Under the pieces are notes generated by a model. That model was not told the DNA's origin. It saw only the letters and a program-made list of their open reading frames with translations, and ran no database searches. The translations under genes were made by a program, and so were the position numbers. Positions 8,953-16,627 of a stretch of 64,000 nucleotides of DNA are shown here, one piece after another. The stretch is taken from the NCBI GenBank assembly GCA_019745555.1, contig JAIESX010000021.1:98051-162050 (forward strand), given 5' to 3'. The stretch is from Burkholderiaceae bacterium (lineage in GTDB: Bacteria > Pseudomonadota > Gammaproteobacteria > Burkholderiales > Burkholderiaceae_C). The first letter of the stretch is position 1. Each line of letters opens with the position of its first letter.

Positions 8953-9935
8953 GGCAGGGCCTCCACGGGCGTCACGGGAGTAGGGGGAACCAGGCGCAGG
9001 TGTACGGGCGGCGGGGCCGAGCGGGCGCGGCTGCGCTGGCGCCGCAGTTCGGTGAAGCGCAGCAGCGCGTCCACGAGTTCGTCGTCGGCGGCCAGCTCCA
9101 GCGTGTCCACGCCTGCGCGTCCCAGTGTGCGGCGCAGGGCCTCTTCGCGTTGCGCGGCCAGCTGGGCGAAGCGGGCGCGAAAGCCCTGGTCGTGCGTGTC
9201 GACCATCAACAGCTCGCCGGTCTCGGCGTCCTGCATGGGGATCAGGCCCAGGTCGGGCAGTTCCTGCTCCAGTGGGTCGTAGAGGCGCACGGCCACCACC
9301 TCGTGGCGCAGCGCCAGGCGCGCGAGCGGCTGTTCCCAGCCGTCCTCGCTGATGAAGTCGGACAGCACGAAGACGGTACTGCGGCGCTTGAGCAGGGGCG
9401 CAGCACGGTCCAGCAGATCCTGCAGGCGCGTGAGGCCCGGGGCGTCGTTGCCGTCCGGCGGGGCCGCCTGCACGCGTTGCAGCAGTTGCAGCACGTGGCG
9501 TCGCCCGCTGCCCGGCGGCAGCACGGCCTGCACGCCGCCGTTGTAGAGCACAGCGCCCACGCGGTTGCCGTGGCGCGTGAGCAGGCGCGCGAGCACGGCC
9601 ACGAAGTCGGCCAGCTGTTCGCGTTTGCTGCGCGTGCCCGAACCGAAATCCACCGAGGGGCTTAGGTCCAGCAGGAACCAGGCGCTCATCTCGCGGTCTT
9701 CGGTGTAGACGCGCACATGCGGAACCTGCAGGCGGGCGGTGACGTTCCAGTCGATGTGGCGCACGTCGTCGTGCAGCTGGTATTCCCGCAGGTCGGCCAG
9801 GTCCAGGCCGGTACCGCGCAGCAGGGTGCGGTAGTCGCCCTGCAGCAGGCCGTCGAGCCGGCGCAGCACCGTCCACTCGAGCCGGCGCAGGGCCTGCTCG
9901 GCGTTCTCGCGTGGCGCGGTGGTCGCCGGCTTCAT
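8949..9935 (-). CDS. DUF58 domain protein (MoxR-associated)
   Basis: A protein of 328 residues. The DUF58 signature region DIRHIDWNVTAR-like (here DDVRHIDWNVTARL) is near residue 60, followed by a VWA-like core with DLSPSVDFG. There is no signal peptide or clear membrane helix in this copy. DUF58 proteins are almost always coded directly after a MoxR ATPase, as here (gap of one base), and before a VWA protein (4-base overlap). They are thought to bridge the ATPase and VWA partner. Biochemical function is unproven. Confidence 0.9.
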   Translation of the reverse strand: MKPATTAPRENAEQALRRLEWTVLRRLDGLLQGDYRTLLRGTGLDLADLREYQLHDDVRHIDWNVTARLQVPHVRVYTEDREMSAWFLLDLSPSVDFGSGTRSKREQLADFVAVLARLLTRHGNRVGAVLYNGGVQAVLPPGSGRRHVLQLLQRVQAAPPDGNDAPGLTRLQDLLDRAAPLLKRRSTVFVLSDFISEDGWEQPLARLALRHEVVAVRLYDPLEQELPDLGLIPMQDAETGELLMVDTHDQGFRARFAQLAAQREEALRRTLGRAGVDTLELAADDELVDALLRFTELRRQRSRARSAPPPVHLRLVPPTPVTPVEALP

Positions 9936-9936
9936 C

Positions 9937-10938
9937 TCAGGCGGCTTTCGGTTCGTGCTCCAGCACCTTGGCGGGCAGGGGCACGTGGGCCATGAACTTG
10001 TCGATCAGCGCATCGGCCGTGAGTCCCTCCGACAGGGCCTCGTAGGACAGCACCAGACGGTGGCGCAGCACGTCGTGCACCAGGTCACCCACGTCTTCGG
10101 GCAGGGCATAGCTGCGCCCGCGCAGCAGGGCCAGGGCGCGCGCGCCTTCGATCAGGCTGATGGTGGCGCGCGGGCTGGCGCCGTAGCTCAGCAGGCGCGC
10201 CAGATCCTTGAGGCCGGCGCGCGCAGGCTCACGCGTGGCGGCGACCAGCTTGACGGCGTACTGCACCAGGGCCGGGTCCACATAGACCTCGCGGCAGAGC
10301 CGCTGCAGGCCGGCGAGCTGGTCTGTGGTGGCGACCGCAGCGACCGTCTGGGCGGCGCCCGTGACACGCTGCACGATGACGAACTCTTCCTCTTCGGTGG
10401 GATAGTCCACCAGCACCTTGAACATGAAGCGGTCCACCTGGGCCTCGGGCAGGGGGTAGGTGCCCTCGGTCTCGATGGGGTTCTGCGTGGCCATGACGAC
10501 GAAGGGCTCGGGCACGCGGTGGCTGGTGCCGGCGATGGTCACCTGCCGCTCCTGCATCACCTCCAGCAGTGCGCTCTGCACCTTGGCCGGGGCGCGGTTG
10601 ATCTCGTCGGCCAGCAGCAGATTGGCGAAGACCGGGCCGAGCGCGGTGCTGAATTCGCCGCTCTTCTGGTTGTAGATGCGTGTGCCCACGAGGTCGGCCG
10701 GTACCAGGTCGGGCGTGAACTGGATGCGGCGGAACTGCCCCTGCACCACCTGGGCCAGGGTCTTGACAGTCAGCGTCTTGGCCAGACCGGGCACGCCTTC
10801 GACCAGCAGATGGCCCTGGGCCAGCAGGGCGACCATGACGCGTTCCAGGAAGCGGTCCTGGCCGACGACCACGCGCTTGACCTCGTAGAGGATCTGTTCC
10901 ATCAGGCGGGCCGTGTCGGCGGGGGAGGTGTTGCTCAT
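9937..10938 (-). CDS. MoxR-family AAA+ ATPase
   Basis: A 333-residue AAA+ ATPase with Walker A GVPGLAKT (48-55), Walker B LLLADEIN followed by RAPAKVQSALLEVMQE, sensor region VMATQNPIETEGTYPLPEAQ and the C-terminal lid. These are the standard MoxR subfamily motifs. MoxR ATPases act as chaperones that remodel or load metal cofactors into partner complexes, together with VWA proteins. The gene starts 12 bases after the stop of the membrane protease gene and is followed at once by DUF58 and VWA genes, so it is the ATPase of that module. The client is unknown. Confidence 0.93.
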   Translation of the reverse strand: MSNTSPADTARLMEQILYEVKRVVVGQDRFLERVMVALLAQGHLLVEGVPGLAKTLTVKTLAQVVQGQFRRIQFTPDLVPADLVGTRIYNQKSGEFSTALGPVFANLLLADEINRAPAKVQSALLEVMQERQVTIAGTSHRVPEPFVVMATQNPIETEGTYPLPEAQVDRFMFKVLVDYPTEEEEFVIVQRVTGAAQTVAAVATTDQLAGLQRLCREVYVDPALVQYAVKLVAATREPARAGLKDLARLLSYGASPRATISLIEGARALALLRGRSYALPEDVGDLVHDVLRHRLVLSYEALSEGLTADALIDKFMAHVPLPAKVLEHEPKAA

Positions 10939-10950
10939 GCGGTAGTCCTT

Positions 10951-11853
10951 TCAGAAGGGATGCATGCCCACGGCCGAAGCCGCGTTCTCGATGGGCACGG
11001 CAAAGCCGATGCCGACAAAGGTGCGCTGTTCGTTGGGGTTGAGGATGGCCGTGACGATGCCCACCACCTCGCCGTCCAGGGTGACCAGAGGGCCGCCCGA
11101 GTTGCCGGGGTTGGCCGCGGCGTCGAACTGGATCAGGTTGCCGATCTGCTGCCTGCCCTCGGGCGAGCGGAAACTGCGCTTGAGCCCGGAGACCACGCCG
11201 CTGGAGACCGAGGGCCCGATGCCGAAGGGAAAGCCCACGGCCACCACGCCGTCGCCGGGCTGCAGCTCGGCCGTGGAGCGCATGGTCGCGGCCTTGAGGT
11301 CGTCGGGCAGCTTTTGCGCCTGCAGCACGGCCAGGTCGTTGTGGATCTGGCCGCCCGTCATGACCGCTGGTGATTGCGTGCCGTCATGGAAGGTGACCTC
11401 GATGCGGTTGGCACCGGCCACCACATGCAGATTGGTGAGGATGATGCCGGAATCGACGATCACCACGCCCGTGCCCAGGCCATGCTCCTTCTCTTCCCCG
11501 TCCTGGTCGGTGACGAAGCCGTTCACGCGCACCACCGAGGGCGCCACGATGGCCGCGGCGCGGGCCGCGGGCGATGGCAGCACCGCCGTCTCCAGGGTCT
11601 TGAGCACCGCCGCATCGATGTCTTTCTGTGTCAGCTGGCGTTGCTGTACCGCAGGCCAGAATGCCTGGGCCAGCAGGACCAGCAGGGTGGCCAGGGCCAG
11701 CCAGCGCCAGTGGCGCTCCTGCCAGTGCGGCAGGCGTGCGTGCCAGACGTGGCGGGGAGCTTCGGGAGGGACGGGGGGCGTTTCGGGCAAGACCGCGTCC
11801 GGCGCGGCGGCGGGGTCACGCGGCGAACGGCTGTACAGGGCAGGCTGACGCAT
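10951..11853 (-). CDS. Membrane-anchored trypsin-like serine protease without PDZ domain
   Basis: A protein of 300 residues, started at the ATG at 11851-11853 (MRQPALYS). A Pro/Ala-rich cytosolic N-terminus precedes a helix at about 51-66. A chymotrypsin-fold domain (about 100-295) follows, with an intact triad: H143 (NLHVVAG), D173 (NDLAVLQ) and S252 (GNSGGPL). It ends straight after the protease fold, so the PDZ domain of DegS/HtrA is missing. It is the first gene of the MoxR-DUF58-VWA operon, suggesting a periplasmic processing or quality-control role linked to that module. The HtrA-like fold is certain; regulation without a PDZ domain is open. Confidence 0.88.
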   Translation of the reverse strand: MRQPALYSRSPRDPAAAPDAVLPETPPVPPEAPRHVWHARLPHWQERHWRWLALATLLVLLAQAFWPAVQQRQLTQKDIDAAVLKTLETAVLPSPAARAAAIVAPSVVRVNGFVTDQDGEEKEHGLGTGVVIVDSGIILTNLHVVAGANRIEVTFHDGTQSPAVMTGGQIHNDLAVLQAQKLPDDLKAATMRSTAELQPGDGVVAVGFPFGIGPSVSSGVVSGLKRSFRSPEGRQQIGNLIQFDAAANPGNSGGPLVTLDGEVVGIVTAILNPNEQRTFVGIGFAVPIENAASAVGMHPF

Positions 11854-11971
11854 GCGTACCCCCGGGTTGGGGCCGCCGGTATGGCGGCGTGGGAATGACG
11901 GTAGCACGGCTGGCCATTTTTTGCATGCGCACCGGCCCTGTCCGGTCACGGTTTGCGGCATGATCGGCGCC

Positions 11972-12844
11972 ATGCCCCTGACTGGATGGATCGACACCCA
12001 TTGCCACCTGGACGCGCCCGAGTTCGCAGCCGACGTGGCGGCCGTGCGCGAGCGTGCACGCGAGCGCGGGGTGGTGCACTGTGTGCTGCCGGCTGTGCAG
12101 GTGCGGGACTTCGAACGTGTGCAAGCACTGGCCCACCAGTTCGGCGACAGCTATGCCCTGGGCATCCATCCGCTCTATGTCCAGGACGCGGCGGACGAGG
12201 ATCTGGCCCGGCTGGATGCAGCCCTGGCGCAGAATCGCGACGACCCGCACCTCGCGGCCGTGGGCGAGATCGGGCTGGACTACTTCGTGCCCGCGCTGTG
12301 CGAGGAGCCCTTGCGGGCGCGGCAGGAACACTTCTACCTGGCGCAGCTCAAGATCGCGCGCAAACATGGCCTCCCGGTGATCCTGCATGTGCGGCGTTCG
12401 GCCGACATGCTGCTCAAGGGCCTGCGCGCGGTCGCGAACGGGGCGGCGCCCGGGACGGGCGCGGGCGGCCACCGCTGGAGCGGCATCGCCCACGCTTTCA
12501 ACGGCAGCCTGCAGCAGGCGCAGGCCTTCATCGACCTGGGGTTCAAACTCGGCTTCGGCGGCGCGCTGAGCTACGAACGCGCCAGCAATTTGCGCCGCTT
12601 GGCCACCGAGCTGCCGCTCGAGGCCATCGTCCTGGAGACGGATGCACCCGACATGCCACCGCACTGGCTCTACGCCACGGCCGAGGAACGTGTGCGGGGC
12701 GTGCCGCAGGGGCGCAACGAGCCGGGCGAACTGCCGCGGATCGCGCAGGTGCTGGCGGAGTTGCGGGGTGTGGCGATGGAGCATCTGCAGGCGCAGACGC
12801 GGACCAATCTGCAATCGGTCTTGCCGCGCTGTGCTCGGGCATGA
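11972..12844 (+). CDS. TatD-family metal-dependent hydrolase / deoxyribonuclease
   Basis: A protein of 290 residues (MPLTGWIDTHCHLD). An alternative in-frame ATG at 11960 adds four residues. The TatD motifs are complete: DTHCHLD (H10, H12), GEIGLDY, HVRRS, IAHAFNGS and the metal-binding ETDAPD near the C-terminus. TatD enzymes are 3'-5' exonucleases and may also act in D-amino acid or RNA quality control. It is divergent from the membrane protease gene (118-base gap). Its stop overlaps the start of the next gene (ATGA at 12841-12844), pairing it with a base-excision glycosylase. Confidence 0.93.
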   Translation: MPLTGWIDTHCHLDAPEFAADVAAVRERARERGVVHCVLPAVQVRDFERVQALAHQFGDSYALGIHPLYVQDAADEDLARLDAALAQNRDDPHLAAVGEIGLDYFVPALCEEPLRARQEHFYLAQLKIARKHGLPVILHVRRSADMLLKGLRAVANGAAPGTGAGGHRWSGIAHAFNGSLQQAQAFIDLGFKLGFGGALSYERASNLRRLATELPLEAIVLETDAPDMPPHWLYATAEERVRGVPQGRNEPGELPRIAQVLAELRGVAMEHLQAQTRTNLQSVLPRCARA

Positions 12845-13368
12845 AGAGGATTCGCCTGCAGGGCTTGCCGCCGGTCGTGGGCCCCAGCACGCGTCTGCTC
12901 GTGCTGGGCAGCTTTCCCGGCGTGGCCTCACTCCAGGCGCAGCAGTACTACGGCCATCCACAGAACCATTTCTGGAAGATCCTGCAGGCCCTCTGGCCTG
13001 ACGATCCGCTGCCGGCGCGCGAGCACTACGCCGAGCGTTGTGTCTGGGTGCTGGAGCACGGCCTGGGCATCTGGGATGTGTATGCAAGCTGCGAGCGCGA
13101 GGGCAGCCTCGACAGTGCGATCCGCAATCCGGTGGTCAACGACTTCGCGGCCTTGCGGGCACGCTGTCCGCACTTGCGGCTGATTGCGCACAACGGCGGC
13201 GAGAGCTTCCGGCATGCCAAGGCCGTGCGCGCCGCTCTGGATGTGGAGCATTTCCCGCTGGTGCAGCTGCCATCCACGAGCCCGGCCAACGCCAGCTGGA
13301 GCTTCGAGCGCAAGCTCGCGGCCTGGCGCGAGGCGGCGGCGCAGGCGGGGATAATCAGCGGATCTTGA
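12841..13368 (+). CDS. DNA-deoxyinosine glycosylase (UDG superfamily)
   Basis: A protein of 175 residues in the hypoxanthine-DNA glycosylase branch of the uracil-DNA-glycosylase superfamily. It shows motif 1 LVLGSFPG with YYGHPQNHFW, then NPVVNDF, HNGGES and motif 2 LPSTSPANASWSFE. The enzyme should remove deamination products such as hypoxanthine from DNA. The start overlaps the tatD stop by 4 bases and its stop overlaps the TTG start of the next gene, so the three genes form a coupled set. Confidence 0.88.
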   Translation: MKRIRLQGLPPVVGPSTRLLVLGSFPGVASLQAQQYYGHPQNHFWKILQALWPDDPLPAREHYAERCVWVLEHGLGIWDVYASCEREGSLDSAIRNPVVNDFAALRARCPHLRLIAHNGGESFRHAKAVRAALDVEHFPLVQLPSTSPANASWSFERKLAAWREAAAQAGIISGS

Positions 13369-14123
13369 GCAAACGACCGCTGCCCCTGCCCGAAGTCCAG
13401 TTCTCCGACGAGGGCCCCATTCGCCACCTGCACCTCGATTCGATCTGGATCCAGGGCTCCATGGACACGCGGGACCCGACGCGCCTGGTGCACGAGTACA
13501 TCGAGCGCATGATGGCCTGGGCCCTGTTCGTCGAACCCGACACGGTGACGAGACGCCAGGCCCTGCAGCTGGGCCTGGGGGCCGGCTCGCTGACCAAGTT
13601 CTGTGCCAAGGTGCTGCGCATGAAGACCACGGCCATCGAGCTCAACCCGGGGGTGCTGCACGCCTGCCGCGGCTGGTTCAAGCTGCCGGCGGATACGGCG
13701 AAGATGCAGGTCATCCTGGCCGACGCGGCCGAGGAAATCCGCAAGTCGCGGTGGTTCGGCACGGTGGACGCGCTGCAGGTCGACCTGTACGACCGCGACG
13801 CCGCTGCGCCCGTGCTCGACAGCCCCGAGTTCTATGCCGACTGCCGCCGGCTGCTGACCGACGAGGGTTCCATGACGGTCAACCTCTTCGGCCGTTCCTC
13901 CAGCTTCGACCGCAGCGTGGACCGTATTGCCGCCGCCTTCGGCCGCGAGGCGATCTGGGCCTTCAAGGCGACGCGTGAAGGCAACACCGTGGTGCTGGCG
14001 CAGCGCACGGTGCAGCGTCCGGCACGCGCCGTGCTTGCCGAGCGCGCGGAAATCATCCAGACTCGCTGGGGTCTGCCCGCGCCCAAGTGGTTGCGCGGCT
14101 TCAAACCGATCGCCGATCTGTAA
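13365..14123 (+). CDS. Spermidine-synthase-like SAM-dependent methyltransferase-fold protein
   Basis: A protein of 252 residues if the TTG at 13365-13367 is used; this TTG overlaps the preceding stop (TTGA) and gives an N-terminus SKRPLPLPEVQFSDEG typical of relatives. An ATG at 13461 is the alternative. The Rossmann motif LQLGLGAGSLTKF and the acidic AIELNPGV loop are as in SpeE-type folds, and VDLYDRDAA sits at the catalytic-Asp region. The protein is shorter than true SpeE and lacks its N-terminal beta domain, so polyamine synthesis is not assured. It could be a methyltransferase of unknown substrate. Confidence 0.78.
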   Translation: MSKRPLPLPEVQFSDEGPIRHLHLDSIWIQGSMDTRDPTRLVHEYIERMMAWALFVEPDTVTRRQALQLGLGAGSLTKFCAKVLRMKTTAIELNPGVLHACRGWFKLPADTAKMQVILADAAEEIRKSRWFGTVDALQVDLYDRDAAAPVLDSPEFYADCRRLLTDEGSMTVNLFGRSSSFDRSVDRIAAAFGREAIWAFKATREGNTVVLAQRTVQRPARAVLAERAEIIQTRWGLPAPKWLRGFKPIADL

Positions 14124-14135
14124 CTCTTTCCCTCC

Positions 14136-15926
14136 ATGAGCGCCCAGCTGAAACCCCGCAGCCTGTCCAAGTCCGAGCACGTGGGGCAGCTGAGCTGGCG
14201 CCTGCTCGTCGAATGGATGCAGGCCGATGGCGTGATCAGTGAGGAGGAAGCGCAGCGGACCATCGCCCGCTGCGCCCAGGCCGAGAGTGCCCAGCATCCG
14301 CTGCTGCGCCTGGCCAATGTCTCGATGCGGCGTGCCAGCGACAACAAGGCGCTCGACGTGGAGCTGCTGACCCAGTGGCTGGCCGGCCGCGCCGGGCTGG
14401 ACTATCTGCGCATCGATCCGCTCAAGGTCGACGTGGGCAAGGTGGCCGACACCATGAGTGCCGCCTATGCCGAGCGCCACAAGGTACTGCCGGTGCAGGT
14501 GCTGCCGCATGAAGTGGTGGTGGCGACAGCCGAGCCCTACATCAGCGACTGGGTGGCCGAGGTCGAGCGCCAGACCCGGCGCAGCGTGCGTCGCGTGGTC
14601 GCCAGCCCGGGTGAGATCCACCGCTACACCGCCGAGTTCTTTGCCCTGGCCAAGTCGGTGCGCTCGGCGATGAAGGCGGGCGGCAACTCCGGCGGCGCGA
14701 GCTTCGAGCAGCTGGTGGAGCTGGGTAAGAGCAACAAGCAGCTCGACGCCAACGACCAGAGCGTGGTGCAGGTGGTGGACTGGCTCTGGCAGTACGCCTT
14801 CGACCAGCGCGCCAGCGACATCCACCTGGAGCCCCGGCGCGAGCAGGGCGTGATCCGTTTCCGTATCGACGGTGTGCTGCACCCGGTCTACCAGATGCCC
14901 ATGGGCGTGCTCAATGCCATGACGGCACGCATCAAGCTGCTGGGCCGCATGGACGTGATCGAGAAGCGCCGCCCGCAGGACGGCCGCATCAAGACGCGCA
15001 ACCCCTCGGGCGACGAGGTGGAAATGCGTATCTCCACCCTGCCCACGGCCTTCGGCGAGAAGATGGTGATGCGTATCTTCGACCCGGACAACGCGGTCAA
15101 GAGCTTGGACGAGCTGGGTTTCCCGCCGCACGACGCGGTGCGCTGGGAGCAGCTGGTCAAGCGTCCGCACGGCATCATCCTCGTGACCGGGCCCACGGGT
15201 TCGGGCAAGACCACCACGCTGTACTCCACGCTCAAGCGCGTGGCGACGGAAGAGGTCAACGTCAGCACGGTGGAGGACCCGATCGAGATGATCGAGCCGG
15301 CCTTCAACCAGACCCAGGTGCAGCCGCAGCTGGACTTCAACTTTGCCCAGGGCCTGCGCGCGCTGATGCGCCAGGACCCGGACATCATCATGGTCGGCGA
15401 GATCCGCGACCTGGAAACCGCCGAGATGGCGGTGCAGGCCGCGCTGACCGGGCACCTGGTCTTCTCCACCCTGCACACCAACGACGCGCCTTCGGCCATC
15501 ACGCGCCTGATGGAGCTCGGCGTGCCGCCCTATCTGCTCAACGCCACCGTGCTGGGCGTGCTGGCCCAGCGCCTGGTGCGTACCCTGTGCAAGCAGTGCA
15601 AGGTGCGTGACGAGGCCGCCACCAAGGAGCAGCTGGCCGAGGTGGTCAAGCCCTGGAACATCAGCGGCGGCTACAAGCCCTACAAGCCCGTAGGTTGCGT
15701 GGACTGCCGCATGACGGGCTTCGCGGGCCGCATGGGCCTGTACGAACTGCTGGTCATCACCGAGGCCTTCAAGGAAAAGGTCAGTCGCGAACCCAATATC
15801 GATGCGCTCAAGCGTCAGGCCATCGCCGACGGCATGCGCCCACTGCGTCTGGCCGGTGCGCTGCGCGTGGCCGAAGGGCACACCGTCATCGACGAGGTGC
15901 TGGGTGCCACGCCGCCCTTGAGCTGA
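14136..15926 (+). CDS. GspE/PilB-family secretion ATPase
   Basis: A protein of 596 residues. An N-terminal MshE-like domain (about 1-170) leads to a secretion-ATPase core with Walker A GPTGSGKT (about 351-358), the Asp box (STVEDPIE), Walker B PDIIMVGEIRD and the His box TGHLVFSTLHTND. A zinc-binding tetracysteine of the GspE/PilB type is present (C485, C488, C521, C524). Such ATPases polymerise pseudopilins or pilins. No other type II or type IV pilus gene is nearby, so its partner machinery must be elsewhere or it acts as an orphan. Confidence 0.93.
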   Translation: MSAQLKPRSLSKSEHVGQLSWRLLVEWMQADGVISEEEAQRTIARCAQAESAQHPLLRLANVSMRRASDNKALDVELLTQWLAGRAGLDYLRIDPLKVDVGKVADTMSAAYAERHKVLPVQVLPHEVVVATAEPYISDWVAEVERQTRRSVRRVVASPGEIHRYTAEFFALAKSVRSAMKAGGNSGGASFEQLVELGKSNKQLDANDQSVVQVVDWLWQYAFDQRASDIHLEPRREQGVIRFRIDGVLHPVYQMPMGVLNAMTARIKLLGRMDVIEKRRPQDGRIKTRNPSGDEVEMRISTLPTAFGEKMVMRIFDPDNAVKSLDELGFPPHDAVRWEQLVKRPHGIILVTGPTGSGKTTTLYSTLKRVATEEVNVSTVEDPIEMIEPAFNQTQVQPQLDFNFAQGLRALMRQDPDIIMVGEIRDLETAEMAVQAALTGHLVFSTLHTNDAPSAITRLMELGVPPYLLNATVLGVLAQRLVRTLCKQCKVRDEAATKEQLAEVVKPWNISGGYKPYKPVGCVDCRMTGFAGRMGLYELLVITEAFKEKVSREPNIDALKRQAIADGMRPLRLAGALRVAEGHTVIDEVLGATPPLS

Positions 15927-15997
15927 GTGCCTGTTGGCCATCGCCTGACCGCTGGCTGACCGTCATGCACCGTGACGGTTCACGAGCGCAGCGACCT

Positions 15998-16009
15998 AGG
16001 GAAATCCCT
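15998..16009. promoter_or_regulatory. Short inverted repeat upstream of tctB (possible operator)
   Basis: AGGGA-AA-TCCCT, a perfect 5-base inverted repeat 114 bases before tctB, in the 196-base gap that separates the secretion ATPase gene from the tricarboxylate transporter. The rest of the gap also holds a CCCGGG...CCCGGG pair (about 16085-16104) just before the ribosome site. These may be regulator or leader elements for the transporter operon; no consensus is assigned. Confidence 0.3.
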
Positions 16010-16122
16010 GATTTCCTCTCTGAGGTTCACTCGCAGGGTAGGTGTAATCCACATCCGGAATCTCAGTTATTCCGGGGCAGAATCCCGGGTGTTTCAGACC
16101 CCGGGTCTGCAGGAGACTGTTT

Positions 16123-16614
16123 GTGAAATTCATCAAGAGCCAGAAAGATTTTTACTCCGGGTTGATGTTCAGTGTCGTGGGCGTCGCCTTCGCCGTGGGC
16201 GCCACCAACTACAACATCGGTACCGGCGCGCGCATGGGCCCGGGCTACTTTCCGTTGATGTTGGGCATCCTGCTCGCCTTCCTGGGCGCGCTGATCATGG
16301 TCCAGGGCATCCGCTCGAAGTCCGAGACCGGCGACAAGCTGGGCTCCGTGGCCTGGAAGCCGCTGTGCTTCATCATCGGTGCCAACGTGCTGTTCGGCAT
16401 CCTGCTCGGTGGCCTGCCCAAGATTGGCCTTCCTTCGATGGGTCTGATCGCCGCGATCTACGGCCTGACCCTCGTGGCCAGTCTGGCGAGCGACAAGTTC
16501 AAGATCGTGGAAGTGCTGATCCTGGCCACGGTGCTGGCGGCCATCAGCTACGGCGCTTTTGTCAAGATGCTCAACCTGCAGTTCCCGGTGTGGCCTGCTT
16601 TCATCACCGGCTGA
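16123..16614 (+). CDS. tctB: Tripartite tricarboxylate transporter, small membrane subunit TctB
   Basis: A protein of 163 residues beginning with GTG, preceded by AGGAGA six bases away. It has about four hydrophobic helices and the TctB N-terminus (SQKDFYSGLMFSVVGVAFAVGA, then MGPGYFPLMLG). The TctB/TctA/TctC system imports di- or tricarboxylates across the inner membrane with help from a periplasmic binding protein. It is the first gene of the tctB-tctA-tctC order here, 13 bases before tctA. Confidence 0.93.
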   Translation: MKFIKSQKDFYSGLMFSVVGVAFAVGATNYNIGTGARMGPGYFPLMLGILLAFLGALIMVQGIRSKSETGDKLGSVAWKPLCFIIGANVLFGILLGGLPKIGLPSMGLIAAIYGLTLVASLASDKFKIVEVLILATVLAAISYGAFVKMLNLQFPVWPAFITG

Positions 16615-16627
16615 GGAATAGAACAAT

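Noticed and set aside
13461..14123. Alternative ATG start for the spermidine-synthase-like gene
   Set aside because: It would discard conserved-looking residues (PLPEVQFSDEGPIRHLHLD) and break the coupling to the preceding gene, so the TTG is preferred.
13026..15941. A 971-codon open frame on the minus strand
   Set aside because: Opposite the spermidine-synthase-like and secretion ATPase genes, both with clear motifs; no domain in this frame.
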